From Clavelina lepadiformis (lineage: Eukaryota > Chordata > Ascidiacea > Aplousobranchia > Clavelinidae): a stretch of DNA of 64,000 bases. The number at the start of each line of letters is the position of its first letter. Within the stretch, counting starts at the first letter, position 1. Shown piece after piece: positions 1-10,639 of the stretch. The stretch lies in assembly GCF_947623445.1 (NCBI RefSeq), contig NC_135243.1:5272501-5336500 (forward strand). The letters are read 5' to 3'. The position numbers were made by a program, and so were the translations under genes. Under the pieces are notes generated by a model that made no database searches, was not told where the DNA came from, and worked only from the letters and a program-made list of their open reading frames with translations.

Positions 1-325
1 TTTTTCAAAATGATTTATCTCAGTGAAGTTTTGGTTTTCTGTCCTTAGAATATAGACGACATGCAAAGTTTAGAGGTCATTGTAATGTATAAATTCTATT
101 ATATTTGCAATGGTTTAAAATTTTCATACTTTTAAATGTTGTTTGTAGACAAGACACTGATATAGGATGTTGCGTGTCTTACTGTATAGTCTATTTTCCT
201 AGTTTATTTCAGTTATAAAGAACACGGGACACCGTACACTAAGCATCTGGGACAAGCCTGAAAGCTCTGTCGAGCAATCTACCTATAAAAACAAGTTTTT
301 TTGCAAGAACCTTTGTGTTTTGTAT
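1..325. repeat. Duplicated flank block X, copy 1
   Basis: This block aligns along its length with 3895-4240. Shared landmarks include ACATGCAAAGTTTA at about 60 and 3966, and GTCGAGCA near 270 and 4170. It belongs to the tandem duplication that also carries the small membrane-protein genes. No open frame of note lies in it. Confidence 0.7.
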
Positions 326-1640
326 CCAAGATAACATAATTTGTAAAAAGCAGCCACAGCTTCATGTTACCGCTTTGACAATGGAATATGAAGGATTTTA
401 TTAATCAAATATTTAGAACTCTGACATACAGCTTTTATAACATATAACTCTATGTCATCTACAGGGTGTCCATAAGGTCTGTGTACATATAGGGAATTTT
501 GCTAATAAATTTTGTTCCAGAATGCATGAAGGCTCGGTCTAAAGAATTGAATTTAGTTGGTACTTTTAAGCGGACGAGAAGGATGGTCTTACCGTAAGGA
601 TTGTTTTATTTTTAACCACGTACCCAGACTTTGTAGACGTCCTGTATAATGTAGAACAACTTCTGCAAAAGGTTGTCGCAAAAATGTCGAACATTTTGTC
701 AAATAAAAAAAATCTGCTGCACATGAACCACATGGAAGAACCAAACTTGTAAATATACACAAAATTTTCTTAAAATTATACTTCAACATGTGCCTAACAA
801 CATTTTTGATTTTTCACTTAGGTCACTTCCTTTTTGAATTGTTGGGAAGCTTTAGATCTGAGATGACAAATTAAACAAATCGAAATGAATCAATAGATGG
901 AAATGTTCAGCTACAAGACAATGAAATGCAAATTGCTAATTTACAATATGGAATGTTACCAACTTTTATGCCAAAATTTCCGTTGAAAAGGGTTGCGGAA
1001 TATGTATTAAGCATACTATATACATCATATTGTACTCGAATAGCTGTCGCCAGATAATAACATGTCAAATAATTAACTTGGTAACATTTTTTGTTTAAAG
1101 ATTAATGTGAAATTTGGACAATTGCTTGGTATGACTTCGATGGAGATTAGAAGACAAGTAAATTGAAATCTTGGTGAATGTAGATAGATTGTAAGATGCT
1201 AATTAAACTTTGTACGACGAAAAAACTTCACACAAGCCATTTTGCTTTTTTATGCAGGGAATGATTGTTAGATTTTATAACACTTTGTAACCATTAATTC
1301 AAGTACCCAGTCTTCAAATTAACAGTACCAAACTATATACAAAACTGCTTAATCAAAACTTGATCCTTAAACATGTATAATTGCAACACATAAAATTTAA
1401 CAAATGTTAATTTAAACACTTCATTCCACATACGAACTCAAATTCAATTCATTTAACCCTAAACTTGTGCAAATTATGGTGACACTGAATGTTTAACAAA
1501 GTTATTACGTTAAAGTAATAATTTATAGAGTATGGTATTCCAAAAATGGTTGACAATTTACTTGGACGAAAGTTTTATTAAAGCTAAAGGTTTGATTGAT
1601 GGAATTAAATCAAGGATTAGCTGGAGAACAGAAAATAACA
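326..1640. other. Gene-free AT-rich stretch
   Basis: I see no convincing exon, RNA gene or complete mobile element here. The sequence is AT-rich with only short, stop-interrupted frames. Confidence 0.5.
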
Positions 1641-2120
1641 AGTTACTCAAGTTCCACGAGTATAGATACACTTAGCTGCTCGTTTGACGGTTCAAACGCA
1701 GCTATAAAATCCGAGTTTAAATTCTCTGCAATACAATTTTGTGCATACCAAGTTGAACATCTTTAGTGAACTTTTATTAAATTAATAAATTTACATAAAC
1801 ATATGATCTGCGATAATGTTGGTTATAAACAACTCAATACTGAAAACGTTACGCATACAGGGATTCAGAACGGATTTTCGAAATATCCTGTTGAGATAGT
1901 CGTCTAACCACAGCCATTGTAGCACGTTTTTTTAGGTAGCTAAAGATCTCTTCTGATGTAGCATGAAAAAGCTACTGAGATGAAAACATCAAAACAAGGA
2001 GTCAGTGATTATTTTTCCAGTAACTAAATTTATTCTTTTCAAAACATAATCTACCTCCAAGATAATATTTAAAAAATAAACATAAATACTCTTATGAATT
2101 ATATTAAAATCGTAATCGAT
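1641..2120. repeat. Duplicated 3' flank block of the small membrane-protein genes, copy a
   Basis: This block resembles 4690-5100 strongly and 4225-4620 more weakly. A shorter relic lies at about 7560-7690. Landmarks include the run around GAACTTTTATTAAAT and GATCTCTTCTGATG. It lies just 3' of a family gene on the minus strand, so it was probably copied together with the genes. Confidence 0.7.
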
Positions 2121-2365
2121 TCGTAAACAATCGTAAAGTTTTTAGAATCATAATCGTCCCTCTTACCTTCAAGACAATTTTTATCCGGGTTGGGTTGGTT
2201 TATGGCTCAGTATGATTTGAAAAAATCTACCTGCACAAATAAGTAAACAATATTGTTATCCGTTGCATTGCATCTTTTGTTTATGATATAACATATATGA
2301 TACATGTTTACGTTTTATAATCTAAAGTGAATTTTCCACATAACAACACATATATATGGCTGAGT

Positions 2366-2860
2366 TTATCGAGTAAGAGCATATTTGACGATTATATTGC
2401 ATACCAGAACATATACAACGACCACAGCGAACATTGCAACGCCAACGTTAGCTAGCACCAAATATGTTCTGTTGTCATAAGCGTCAAAAAAAAAATCTGT
2501 AAAATAAGAACTCAGTGTGAGTAATGTTGATAGAATTTAAAGAACTCACAGCGTCGTTTCAAACTTACAATCATCGTCATATATGCAATCAAGGTTCCTT
2601 TCCGCTATCTCAGTCCAACTTTCTTGGTTCTCTATTGTGGCAACATCGCTCTCGGTTTTCCCGCCCTCGGCATTCTGGCAATCCGCAACGCGGCCGCTAG
2701 AATCCCCGCCTTTGGTATCCTCGCTTTCGGCATCTCCGCCTTTGACATTCTCAATATCTGCATTTAAGGTATCGTCATGCACGATACTTGCGGTATTGTC
2801 GTTTGTTGCATTCTCACCATCAGTTTTACTTTCATCGTAATTTTTTTCGCAGTCAAGCAT
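2366..2860 (-). CDS. Small acidic single-pass membrane protein, family copy 1
   Basis: Two exons, 2569-2860 and 2366-2496, join in phase 1 across a canonical intron and give 140 residues. The first exon encodes a strongly acidic, Asn/Asp/Glu-rich soluble part. It contains two repeats of the type KGGD(A/S) and no signal peptide. The second exon encodes one hydrophobic helix rich in Val, roughly residues 112-130, followed by a short basic end (KYALTR). This layout suggests a tail-anchored or type II-like protein with its N-terminus in the cytosol. Copies 2 and 3 lie at 5301-5753 and 8447-8755 with the same intron position and phase, which supports a real gene. I do not recognise the family and assign no function. 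Confidence 0.68.
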
Positions 2861-3180
2861 GCTGTCAGGATTGGTGGCTCAATTAAAATCAAAATTAACA
2901 AATTACTTCCTAAGAAAATTATGAAGTTTCTTTGATACAATTGGAAAACTTTATTTCATTTTTCTATTTGTACAGAACCCTAACCTGTTACATCTTAAAA
3001 ACTTCTGCACGCCGTTTAGTCTAGCCAAATAAATCGTTCAAACAAGTAACTGTTAACAAAGCAATGCTCCAGCTTATGTAATTTCTCACTACACCACTTA
3101 ACATTGTAGGATCGCTTCACTGGGCATTAACAAGTCTGTTTTTGCTTTATTGCTGGTCTTATTACACTGAAATTTCTGAC

Positions 3181-3289
3181 TTTCTGCTGCACAATTGTAC
3201 CTACCGCACAGCACGTGCTCAGCAGATAGAAAATAAGCAATCAATGAAGGTGACCGGTGCAAGAAACTTTACTACACGCTTCACTGACC
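3181..3289 (-). promoter_or_regulatory. Conserved 5' block with CACGTG core, copy 1
   Basis: About 110 bp are nearly identical to 6098-6205 and closely similar to 9060-9165. Each block lies about 300-350 bp upstream of the start codon of a family gene. The core is GCACGTGC (CACGTG at 3212-3217) next to TGCTCAGCA, followed by AAGGTGACCGGTGC. CACGTG is a classic E-box for bHLH factors. The block is more strongly conserved than the flanking sequence, so it is probably promoter or 5' UTR. No transcript evidence is available. Confidence 0.5.
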
Positions 3290-3894
3290 GTAAGCAAACT
3301 ATTTTAATTGGATAATTTGTCGAGAATTTTTAAAACTGCTTTTTTTCGGTTGAGAAATAAATTGAGAACCTGAATGCGGAGAAAAACTCTAGATTCTTTG
3401 AAAAAATACGAAAACGAAAGTGACGTTTAATTTTGAACAATATAAAACATTTTCAAGCCATCATACAGTCAAAGCGAACAACATACTTTCAACAAACTTG
3501 CACATTCATATCACTAAATTGTGTAATATACATATCATATCACTAAACACATATCACTAAAACCAACTATTGAAAATATTAAATTTTACATAAAAATGCC
3601 GAGACAGAAACAAATGTGATGACTTAAGCAAATTGACGAATCAAACACAGCAGATTTAACCAAGTTATACTACGACCATTTTATATACCAAAATGTAGCT
3701 AATCTATACCTAATGCAGTTAATGTAACTAATTTCGTAGCTGCATTAGCTATACTTTGTTACAATAGTTAAATTTTGATATTTAGTTAATACACTATCTC
3801 CATTAGTTACATTTTGGTATATAGGCTGTAGAGTGGTCCGTTAACGAAACTGACTAAGGAGAGTTAGGCAAGTTCTTTCGCATGTATTTTGGTG

Positions 3895-4240
3895 CTTCAA
3901 TTTTTATAATTGTTTTCATAATTATTCGCCTCAGTAAAGTTCTTGTGTTCTATCATTACAATAGATGACATGCAAAGTTTAAAGGTCATGATCATCCATA
4001 AGTTTCATGATATTTGTACTGGTTTGAAATATTTAGGTGTTTAAATTTTTCTTAGAGTGTTGTAAAGTGACATTACAGTATATTGCGTGCACAGTTTATT
4101 TGCATAGCATACAATAAAGTTATAGAAGAGACAGCACGCCATTTAACAAGCATCGAAGACAACCATAAAAGTCGCGTCGAGCACTTTGTTTAAATGGGCA
4201 CAAGTTTATTTGAAACAATCTTTGTGCAGTATATGTACGG
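3895..4240. repeat. Duplicated flank block X, copy 2
   Basis: This is the second copy of the block at 1-325, diverged by substitutions and small indels. It marks the boundary between the first and second duplication units. Confidence 0.7.
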
Positions 4241-4620
4241 TTAGACAGACATTGTAGGTCCTTGTTGGACAATTTGAACGCAGCTAATCCTGGCTGAAAT
4301 ATTGCAACGAAATTTTATGCATACCAAGCTAGACATGTTTAATGAACTTTTATTAAATAATTAGATTTGCACAAACAAATGGTCAGTAATAACGTTTGTT
4401 ACAAAAAAAGTAATGCTGGAAATAATGCGCATGCATACTTTCAAAACAGATTTTACAAATTTCATGTTGGTATAAAAATGTATCTGCCGTCATTTTAACA
4501 CGTTTTGTTTGAATGAAGAACTTTTCTGATGCAATCGCGGAAAAGCTGTTGTTGACATGAAATACAAACATAGGCATTGTGGTTATTTCTATACATAAAC
4601 TCATAAACATAAAAATGTAT
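4225..4620. repeat. Duplicated 3' flank block, copy b, without its own gene
   Basis: This block resembles the 3' flank at 1641-2120 and 4690-5100, for example around GCATACCAAGCTAGACATG and TTTGAATGAAGAACTTTTCTG. No family gene lies between it and the next block. It is either a remnant of a lost gene copy or a duplication of the flank alone. A short TA run (about 4617-4633) closes it. Confidence 0.55.
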
Positions 4621-4689
4621 ATATATATATATTAACTCAGTTCATTCTTTTTAAACTATTTTTTATTTTCACCGTCATTTGAAATAATC

Positions 4690-5100
4690 CAGGTTCGTTT
4701 GAAATATACCAGGGTGAACATGTATAGTTAACTTTTATTAAATAAATAAATTTGCATTAACATATGATCCGCGATATTGTTGGTTATAAACAACTCAATA
4801 CTGAAAAGTTGGGCATGCAGAGTTTTAAAACGGATTTAAGAAATATCCTGTTGAGATAGACATATAACCACAGCCATTGCCACTCGTTTTGTTTCAATAG
4901 CTAAAGATCTCTTCTGATGCAGCATGAGAAAGTTGCTGAGATAAAAATATAAAAAAATAATTATTGTGATTATTTTTCCAGTAACTCAATGTACTCTTTT
5001 CAAACTATGTTTTACCTTTAAGGTAATTTTTAAATAAACATAAAATACTCCCATGAATTATATTAAAATCGTAATCGACTTAACCTCTTTTAAATATAAT
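4690..5100. repeat. Duplicated 3' flank block, copy c
   Basis: This block is closely similar to 1741-2150, including GGTTATAAACAACTCAATACTG. It lies immediately 3' of the second family gene in the minus orientation. Confidence 0.7.
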
Positions 5101-5300
5101 CGGCTCTCTTACCTTCAAAACAGTTTTTATCTGGATTGGGTTGGTTTATAGCTCAACATCGTCTAATTTGAACAAGCCTGTCTGCACAAAGAATAACCAA
5201 ACAATATTGTTATCCGTTGCATTGCATCTTTTGTTTATAGCACGTTTCATGATATAAAGTGAAGTTTCCACATAACATATACATATATATATAGCTGAGT

Positions 5301-5753
5301 TTATCGAGTAAGAGCATAGCCGACGACTAGATTGCATACCAGAAAATACGCAACGACCGCAACGACAAATGCAACCCAAAAGCCAACAAGCCAGAAAAAT
5401 GCTCTGCAGTCACGAACGTCAGAAAATGAATCTGTAAAATAAGAACTCAGTGTGAGTAATGTTGTTAGAATTTAAAGAACTCACAGCGTCGTTTCAAACC
5501 TACGATCATCGTCAATAAGGTTATCTTTGTCATATATGTTTTCAAGGTTCATTCCCGCTATCTCAGTACAACTTTCTTGGTTCTCTATTGTGGCAACATC
5601 GCTCTCGGTTTTCCAGCTTTCGGCATCCCGGCCCTTGACATTCTCAATATCTGCATTTAAGGTATCGTCGTGCACGATACTTGGGGTATTGCCGTTTGTT
5701 GCATTCTCACTGTCAGTTTTGCATTCATCATAATATTTTTCGCAGGAAACCAT
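5301..5753 (-). CDS. Small acidic single-pass membrane protein, family copy 2
   Basis: Exons 5504-5753 and 5301-5431 join in phase 1 and give 126 residues. The second exon has exactly the length of that in copy 1 (131 nt). The N-terminal part is acidic and shares DDTLNADIENVKG and ESDVATIENQES with copy 1, but it lacks the internal GGD-rich repeat. The membrane helix follows (about residues 98-117), with the same YALTR ending. Intron position and phase match the other two copies. The product is not recognised; an adaptor or tail-anchored role would be a guess. Confidence 0.68.
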
Positions 5754-6097
5754 GCTGTCAGGTATGGGGACTTAAATAAAATTAAAATTAATAACAAATT
5801 AATTTCTAAGAAAATTGTAAAGTGGTAAAATCTTTGATACAATTGGAAAGCTGTATTCCATTTTTTTATTTGTACAGCACCTTAACCTGTTATGTCTTAA
5901 ATACTTTTACACGCCATTTAGTCTAGCCAACTAAATCGTTCAAACAAATAGCCGTTAACAAAGCAGTGCACCAGCTTATGTAATTTCTCACTACACCACT
6001 TAACATTGTAGGCTCGCTTCTCTGGGCATTAACAAGTCTGTTTTCAAATCTTACTGATATTGGTGTTGCTGGTTTTTTTACACTGCAAAGTCTACTT

Positions 6098-6205
6098 TTC
6101 TGCTGCACAATTGTACCTACCGCACAGCACGTGCTCAGCAGATAGAAAATAAGTGATCATTGAAGGTGACCGGTGCAAGAAACTTTACTGCACGCTTCAC
6201 TGACC
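6098..6205 (-). promoter_or_regulatory. Conserved 5' block with CACGTG core, copy 2
   Basis: This is nearly identical to 3181-3289, with CACGTG at 6128-6133 and the AAGGTGACCGGTGC motif retained. It lies about 345 bp upstream of the start codon of copy 2. Confidence 0.5.
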
Positions 6206-6397
6206 ACGATTAAAGTTGGTGGTTTTCGGTTGCGAAATACATCGAGAATCTGAATGTTGAAATAAAGGCAATGTTTTGTTGACAAAAGGCGTAAAAATCA
6301 CAAGTGATATTTCGTTTTAAACAAAACAAAAATATTTTCAAACCATCTGTCAAAAGCCGACAATTGATTTTTGTACAAGTCATTCGAACGTATAGAG

Positions 6398-6573
6398 CAG
6401 GGATGTCCAACCTGCGGCCCGCCTGAGATTTTTGTGCGGCCCGCTAGTCATTTTCACTCCAAAAGTATGTACTTCATGTACCCATTTTTCTTGAAATTTA
6501 ATAGGTTCTGCGGCCCATTCAATTATTTCAAGTGACAATGCGGCCCACTATAATAAAAGGTTGGACATCCCTG
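6398..6573. mobile_element. Non-autonomous hAT element (MITE), 176 bp
   Basis: Terminal inverted repeats begin CAGGGATGTCCAACCT and end AGGTTGGACATCCCTG. The element is flanked by a perfect 8-bp target duplication, GTATAGAG, at 6390-6397 and 6574-6581. The interior has several GCGGCCC motifs. The CAG...CTG ends and the 8-bp duplication are the hAT signature. There is no coding capacity, so it was moved by a transposase supplied from elsewhere. Confidence 0.9.
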
Positions 6574-7559
6574 GTATAGAGTATAGACAGTTATCAAATT
6601 AGTCTTACTTTCAGTTCCGAAAGCCGCAAAATGTTTTGGATTACCCAGCAATTGCTGGCTTAATTATCTAATATGCATGCTTCAATATTGTGTTTTTTTG
6701 CTGGCAAATTTTATAAAAAAAATTTTAGGTAAAAGATTTTAAATTACAGCATCATTGCTTCTGTTCGCATAAGGCCACAAGCTTTTTGTTCAATCGTTAT
6801 TTTAATAAATTAAAACCAAACTATCGTTTTCTTTCCTTAACCTTTTCAAATCAACTTTTTGTAGCAGGAAGAGCATTGTAATATTGATTTTAATGCAAAT
6901 TTGTGAGTTGTTAATAAGATTTGTGTGTCTTTTAACACCTTAGTGTATTATGTAAATTTATTGGGCCAGAAAGCCTTTACTACTCTTTCGCTTTCTGGCT
7001 TGTCAAATTCATACATTCATGATTAGTAGACATTTTAAATTTTTGTTAAAGTTTTTTATATCTAATTGCTTCTGCTTGATTTAATGAAGATCTCCTGTAT
7101 TTTATAGACTTTGCCAACTCTGATGTAAGAAACTTAATTAGAATTATTGTCAATGTTCTTGTGATTTACGATTGTACAAAGAATAAAGTGAAGAAGTACA
7201 CTTTTAGAGATAAGAACTGAAACAACTATGGCATATTCATGAGATACTTTCGGTGCTTATTTCGGACTCATCTGGCTTCTACTAGTAATAAAATACACAG
7301 TAAGTACTGTGTTTTACTGAAGCTGAAACCACAAGACAATTTACTGACACTGGCGGCTTGGTGGTTTAAACTTTGCATATTGCTAAATATGGACTCTTTA
7401 ACGCCTATAACTTCCTTTAATTAAACTATAACCTTCCTATAACCTCCCTCAAGGCCCACAGTCTGTTACAAATAAATACAAATTTTAAAGGTAACATACA
7501 CTGCAAATATACGTTTAAATGGCCTCAGATCTTGGGTAAGGAATTAAAACCAGTAATGT

Positions 7560-7690
7560 AACTTTTGCAATATTTTATTTAATTTCAAAATATCAAGTTG
7601 GCATAAAAATTATGCAGTGTCAATCATCAAGAAACAAAATTTGTTTGATTGAAGTTCCTTCCACAATGCATAGAAAACCTGTTGGCACAA
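7560..7690. repeat. Relic of the duplicated 3' flank block, copy d
   Basis: It shows partial similarity to 4318-4530 (GCAATATTTTATTT...GGCATAAAAATTATGC and the GTTTGATTGAAG run). It lies 3' of family copy 3, as expected if the whole unit was triplicated and then diverged. Confidence 0.4.
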
Positions 7691-7745
7691 AATAAAACAG
7701 ATTTAGACTTTGCGTTTGTTGCCAACTCAAAACCATGGTCTATAG

Positions 7746-8125
7746 CAGGGGTTCTTAACCTGTGGGTAATTACCCACTAGTGGGGAATTTGAGGATTTCA
7801 AGTGGGTAACGAAACACAATGTTAAATCTGGAATCAGATTTGCGTTGTGCAATCTCAAAAATAGAGCCTGACATTGACTCGATCGTCGCTGAAAAGCAAG
7901 AACAAAAATCGCATTGACGTTGTTTGAAACTACGTAAACGTTCTTTAATGTTATTCTTCTCATTGAAATTGTTCTTTTTGTTAAATACCATTGTGCTTTG
8001 GGATATGTCACACAGGTCACTAGGATTCATTTTGATTTTTCAGTCAGTTTTAAAAGTATGTGGGGAATATAGGTTTATTAAGTAGCGGAAGTGGGTAACG
8101 AAAAGAAAAAGGTTAAGAACCCCTG
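7746..8125. mobile_element. hAT element, 380 bp, internally deleted
   Basis: The ends are CAGGGGTTCTTAACCT and GGTTAAGAACCCCTG, nearly perfect inverted repeats. They are flanked by the perfect 8-bp duplication GTCTATAG at 7738-7745 and 8126-8133. On the minus strand an open stretch at 7770-8030 has an SRFNI run. It loosely recalls the C-terminal dimerisation region of animal hAT/ZBED-like transposases (pattern SRL(D/N)). I infer a deletion derivative of an autonomous element. Confidence 0.88.
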
Positions 8126-8446
8126 GTCTATAGATTATAGTATTTTCACATTTCGTTAATGAAATAAGGGTACAAGATTATTTTAATAAATAATAATTCA
8201 GAATTCTGAGAAATTTGTACACAAGTATACTTTATATACCTTCAGTTATATTCGCTTTGTTTAATTACGCTGTGCCCATGGTTTATAGATCTTCAACAGT
8301 TGACTTTTTCTGCTGTAGAACGATTAACAAAGTAGTTTTGTTACAGAATGTTTTTGTTCAAAGTATATGTCCTTCCATTTCTTCACTCATATGTGTTATT
8401 ATCTTTTGTATAATGGAATGTTTCAACATAATTAAGCTGCGCATGT

Positions 8447-8755
8447 CTACATACGTACCAAGATGTACGTAAAGAGCCCAGCAATAAACGTAATGTACAT
8501 AATGACTACTGTCAACGCGGTTTTGCCGTAACCGATTTTTAAATTCCAAATAAAACCTGTGAAATAAGAGTATAGTCATAGTCACTTAAAATAACTTTCT
8601 TTTAATTTAAACATCATTTTACAAAACTTACATTCGGTTTCATCATCGTCAAGTACATTCATATAAAATTCGTCATCTTCACTTTCGGCGTTTTCACCGT
8701 CGCTAATTATATCTTCGGTCTTGTTCTTCTCCGGTTGTTTTTCCGAGTCAGACAT
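8447..8755 (-). CDS. Small acidic single-pass membrane protein, family copy 3 (short)
   Basis: Exons 8632-8755 and 8447-8556 join in phase 1 and give 77 residues. The 41-residue N-terminal part is acidic (ENAESEDDEFY, then VLDDDETE). The second exon encodes a hydrophobic helix (about residues 52-74) that ends in LVRM. The sequence has diverged far from copies 1 and 2, but gene layout, intron phase and the upstream conserved block are the same. It is the shortest member, so either the family tolerates loss of the acidic domain or this copy has a different job. Confidence 0.6.
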
Positions 8756-9059
8756 TCTCCTAATGCTGGTTGCTATCAGAATTAAAAGAATATTGTCCCT
8801 TCAAACCCTGACATCATTCGTTTGATAAACCTGGAATCTGGAGCTCAATTTTTTATGTTTTCACAGCACCCTAACTTATTATACTGTATGTTCTAAATAT
8901 CTTTGAACACTCATCGGAACATCAACCAACACTACGCTACACTATCCTTTGAAGTATAAATCTTCTAACGTATTGTAAAAAAAAAAACAGTTTTATTATG
9001 TTTAGGACAATTTTCAACAACAAACCACACGGCAGGTATTTCTTACAGAAAATTCTGAC

Positions 9060-9165
9060 TTTCTGCTCCACAGTTGTACCTACCGCACAGCACGTGCTCA
9101 GCTGACAGTAGATAGGTCACTGAAGGTGACCGGTGCAAGAAATTTTCCTACACGCTTCGCTGACC
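9060..9165 (-). promoter_or_regulatory. Conserved 5' block with CACGTG core, copy 3
   Basis: The same block lies about 305 bp upstream of the start of copy 3. CACGTG is at 9091-9096 and AAGGTGACCGGTGCAAGAAA is retained. It has stayed similar although the coding part of copy 3 has diverged strongly, which suggests constraint on this DNA. Confidence 0.5.
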
Positions 9166-9169
9166 ATGA

Positions 9170-10360
9170 TTAAGGTTGTTTTTTGACGACGACGAGCAAA
9201 CTATTTTAATTGAATAATTTGTCGGGAGTTTTTAACACTGCTCGGTTTTGGTTGAGAAATAAATGGTGACAGCGCGTGTTCAAACAAATGCTATTTTTTG
9301 ACAAAATGCGTGAAAGAAAGTGATGTTAATTTTTGAACTGTATGAAAACATGTTTATTTTATTATAGTCATAGCGAGCAAAGCCAAAGGGTTAAGCATGT
9401 GTTGGTAAAAAATTTAACATCAATCAGAAAACATATTTTCACAAATAATTTTTGGAGCTCGGCCCCAAATGTCGAAAATCATATATTCAGCGCAATATGT
9501 GGACGCATTATGCGCACAGACAATAATTAATTGCAGAGATATCCGTGAAAGCGATTTTAGGTAAAGATTTTGCAATCTTTATTTTTTATAGGACAATCTA
9601 ATATTGAAGTTACAAGTTTTTATCTCAATATAATTAAGAAAGTTTTATCACGAAGATATTGCAAAAGAATGGTCGAAAATTTCAATCGTTTATTGTTCAT
9701 CCCGTTACGTAATGCAAATTTTATCTTCCCTGACTATAGTCATTTCTTTTAACTTTTTCATTCCTTTTACTTATGATTTAGGACAAATGGATTTAACAAC
9801 TAAGGACCTGACCTGAGAATTTGTTAAAGCGACATTTAACTGAGGAAAAAAACTTTCTGCGTAAAAGCATATAAGCGGCAACGTCAAACTCATGAAGCAA
9901 AAAGTTTTTTAACGCTGATAGTTTAATTAATACACCTCAGAACTGGATGAACATTTTTTTAAACATTCATAGGTTTGTTGAGGTGAAGTTTACATCAAAA
10001 TTTTGAACACAGCACACAAATAATTTTGGCTTTATATAGTAGAGTAATACCAATACAGATTTCAAAAAGCGTTAAACAGAAAAGTGTTTCAAGCATCCGG
10101 TATACTTTTAACGATACAATAGTGCCTATATATAGGCCTACGGTAACATTGCTCTAATAATTAATTGCAGTTTATGTTTGGTTCTAACTTGTATCGAAAA
10201 TTTTTATATCAGTTACTATCCTTAAAAGGTCTGCAATAAGACCGTTCACTTCTACTCTGGATCTAGACTTTTGCATTAAGAAATGAAATATTAATCATAT
10301 AACTGAATACATTTACTGTACAAAAAGCACAACTCAAACAACAAATACCAGAACATTGCC
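9170..10360. other. No gene seen
   Basis: The first part (9170-9320) continues the upstream similarity shared by the three family genes. The rest is AT-rich with only short frames of low-complexity composition. Confidence 0.5.
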
Positions 10361-10363
10361 AAA

Positions 10364-10637
10364 TCAAGCGTCTGTAAAAAACCCATAATTGTATGGTTGC
10401 AATAAATAACCACGCCTCCATTTCTTGAAGAAGATCACGCTGTGGATGACGTAGATGACGGTAACAATGAAAACAAAGCCGGCTGATGTAATAATGATCC
10501 CGTTGTAGGAAACCTAGACGTTATAAGACGCGTCGACGTAAGCAGCAATGAAGTACATGAGTGCCCATAAAGCGTTGTGAGCAAACAAGGTGCTCCCGAA
10601 CAGGTGGAATCCAAAAAACTGAATAATAAACCCCACC
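10364..10637 (-). pseudogene. C-terminal half of a MARVEL (MAL/plasmolipin-like) membrane protein, interrupted by a stop
   Basis: After an acceptor at 10638, an open exon encodes two hydrophobic helices. One is around FIIQFFGFHLFG...ALMYFIAAY. The other is around GFVFIVTVIYVIHSVIFFK, followed by KKWRRGY. The second helix plus basic end matches the last membrane helix of MAL family proteins (pattern IATLLYVVHAVFSLIRWK). An in-frame TAG (about 10514-10516) separates the two helices, and reading through it restores the family spacing. I find no exons for the first two helices within 1.5 kb upstream. Either this is a broken gene fragment or one base differs in this assembly. The true stop is TGA at 10364-10366. 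Confidence 0.5.
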
Positions 10638-10639
10638 CT

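Noticed and set aside
10510-10540. A 24-nt intron that would remove the TAG in the MARVEL fragment
   Set aside because: Far shorter than known animal introns, and removal would break the spacing between the helices.
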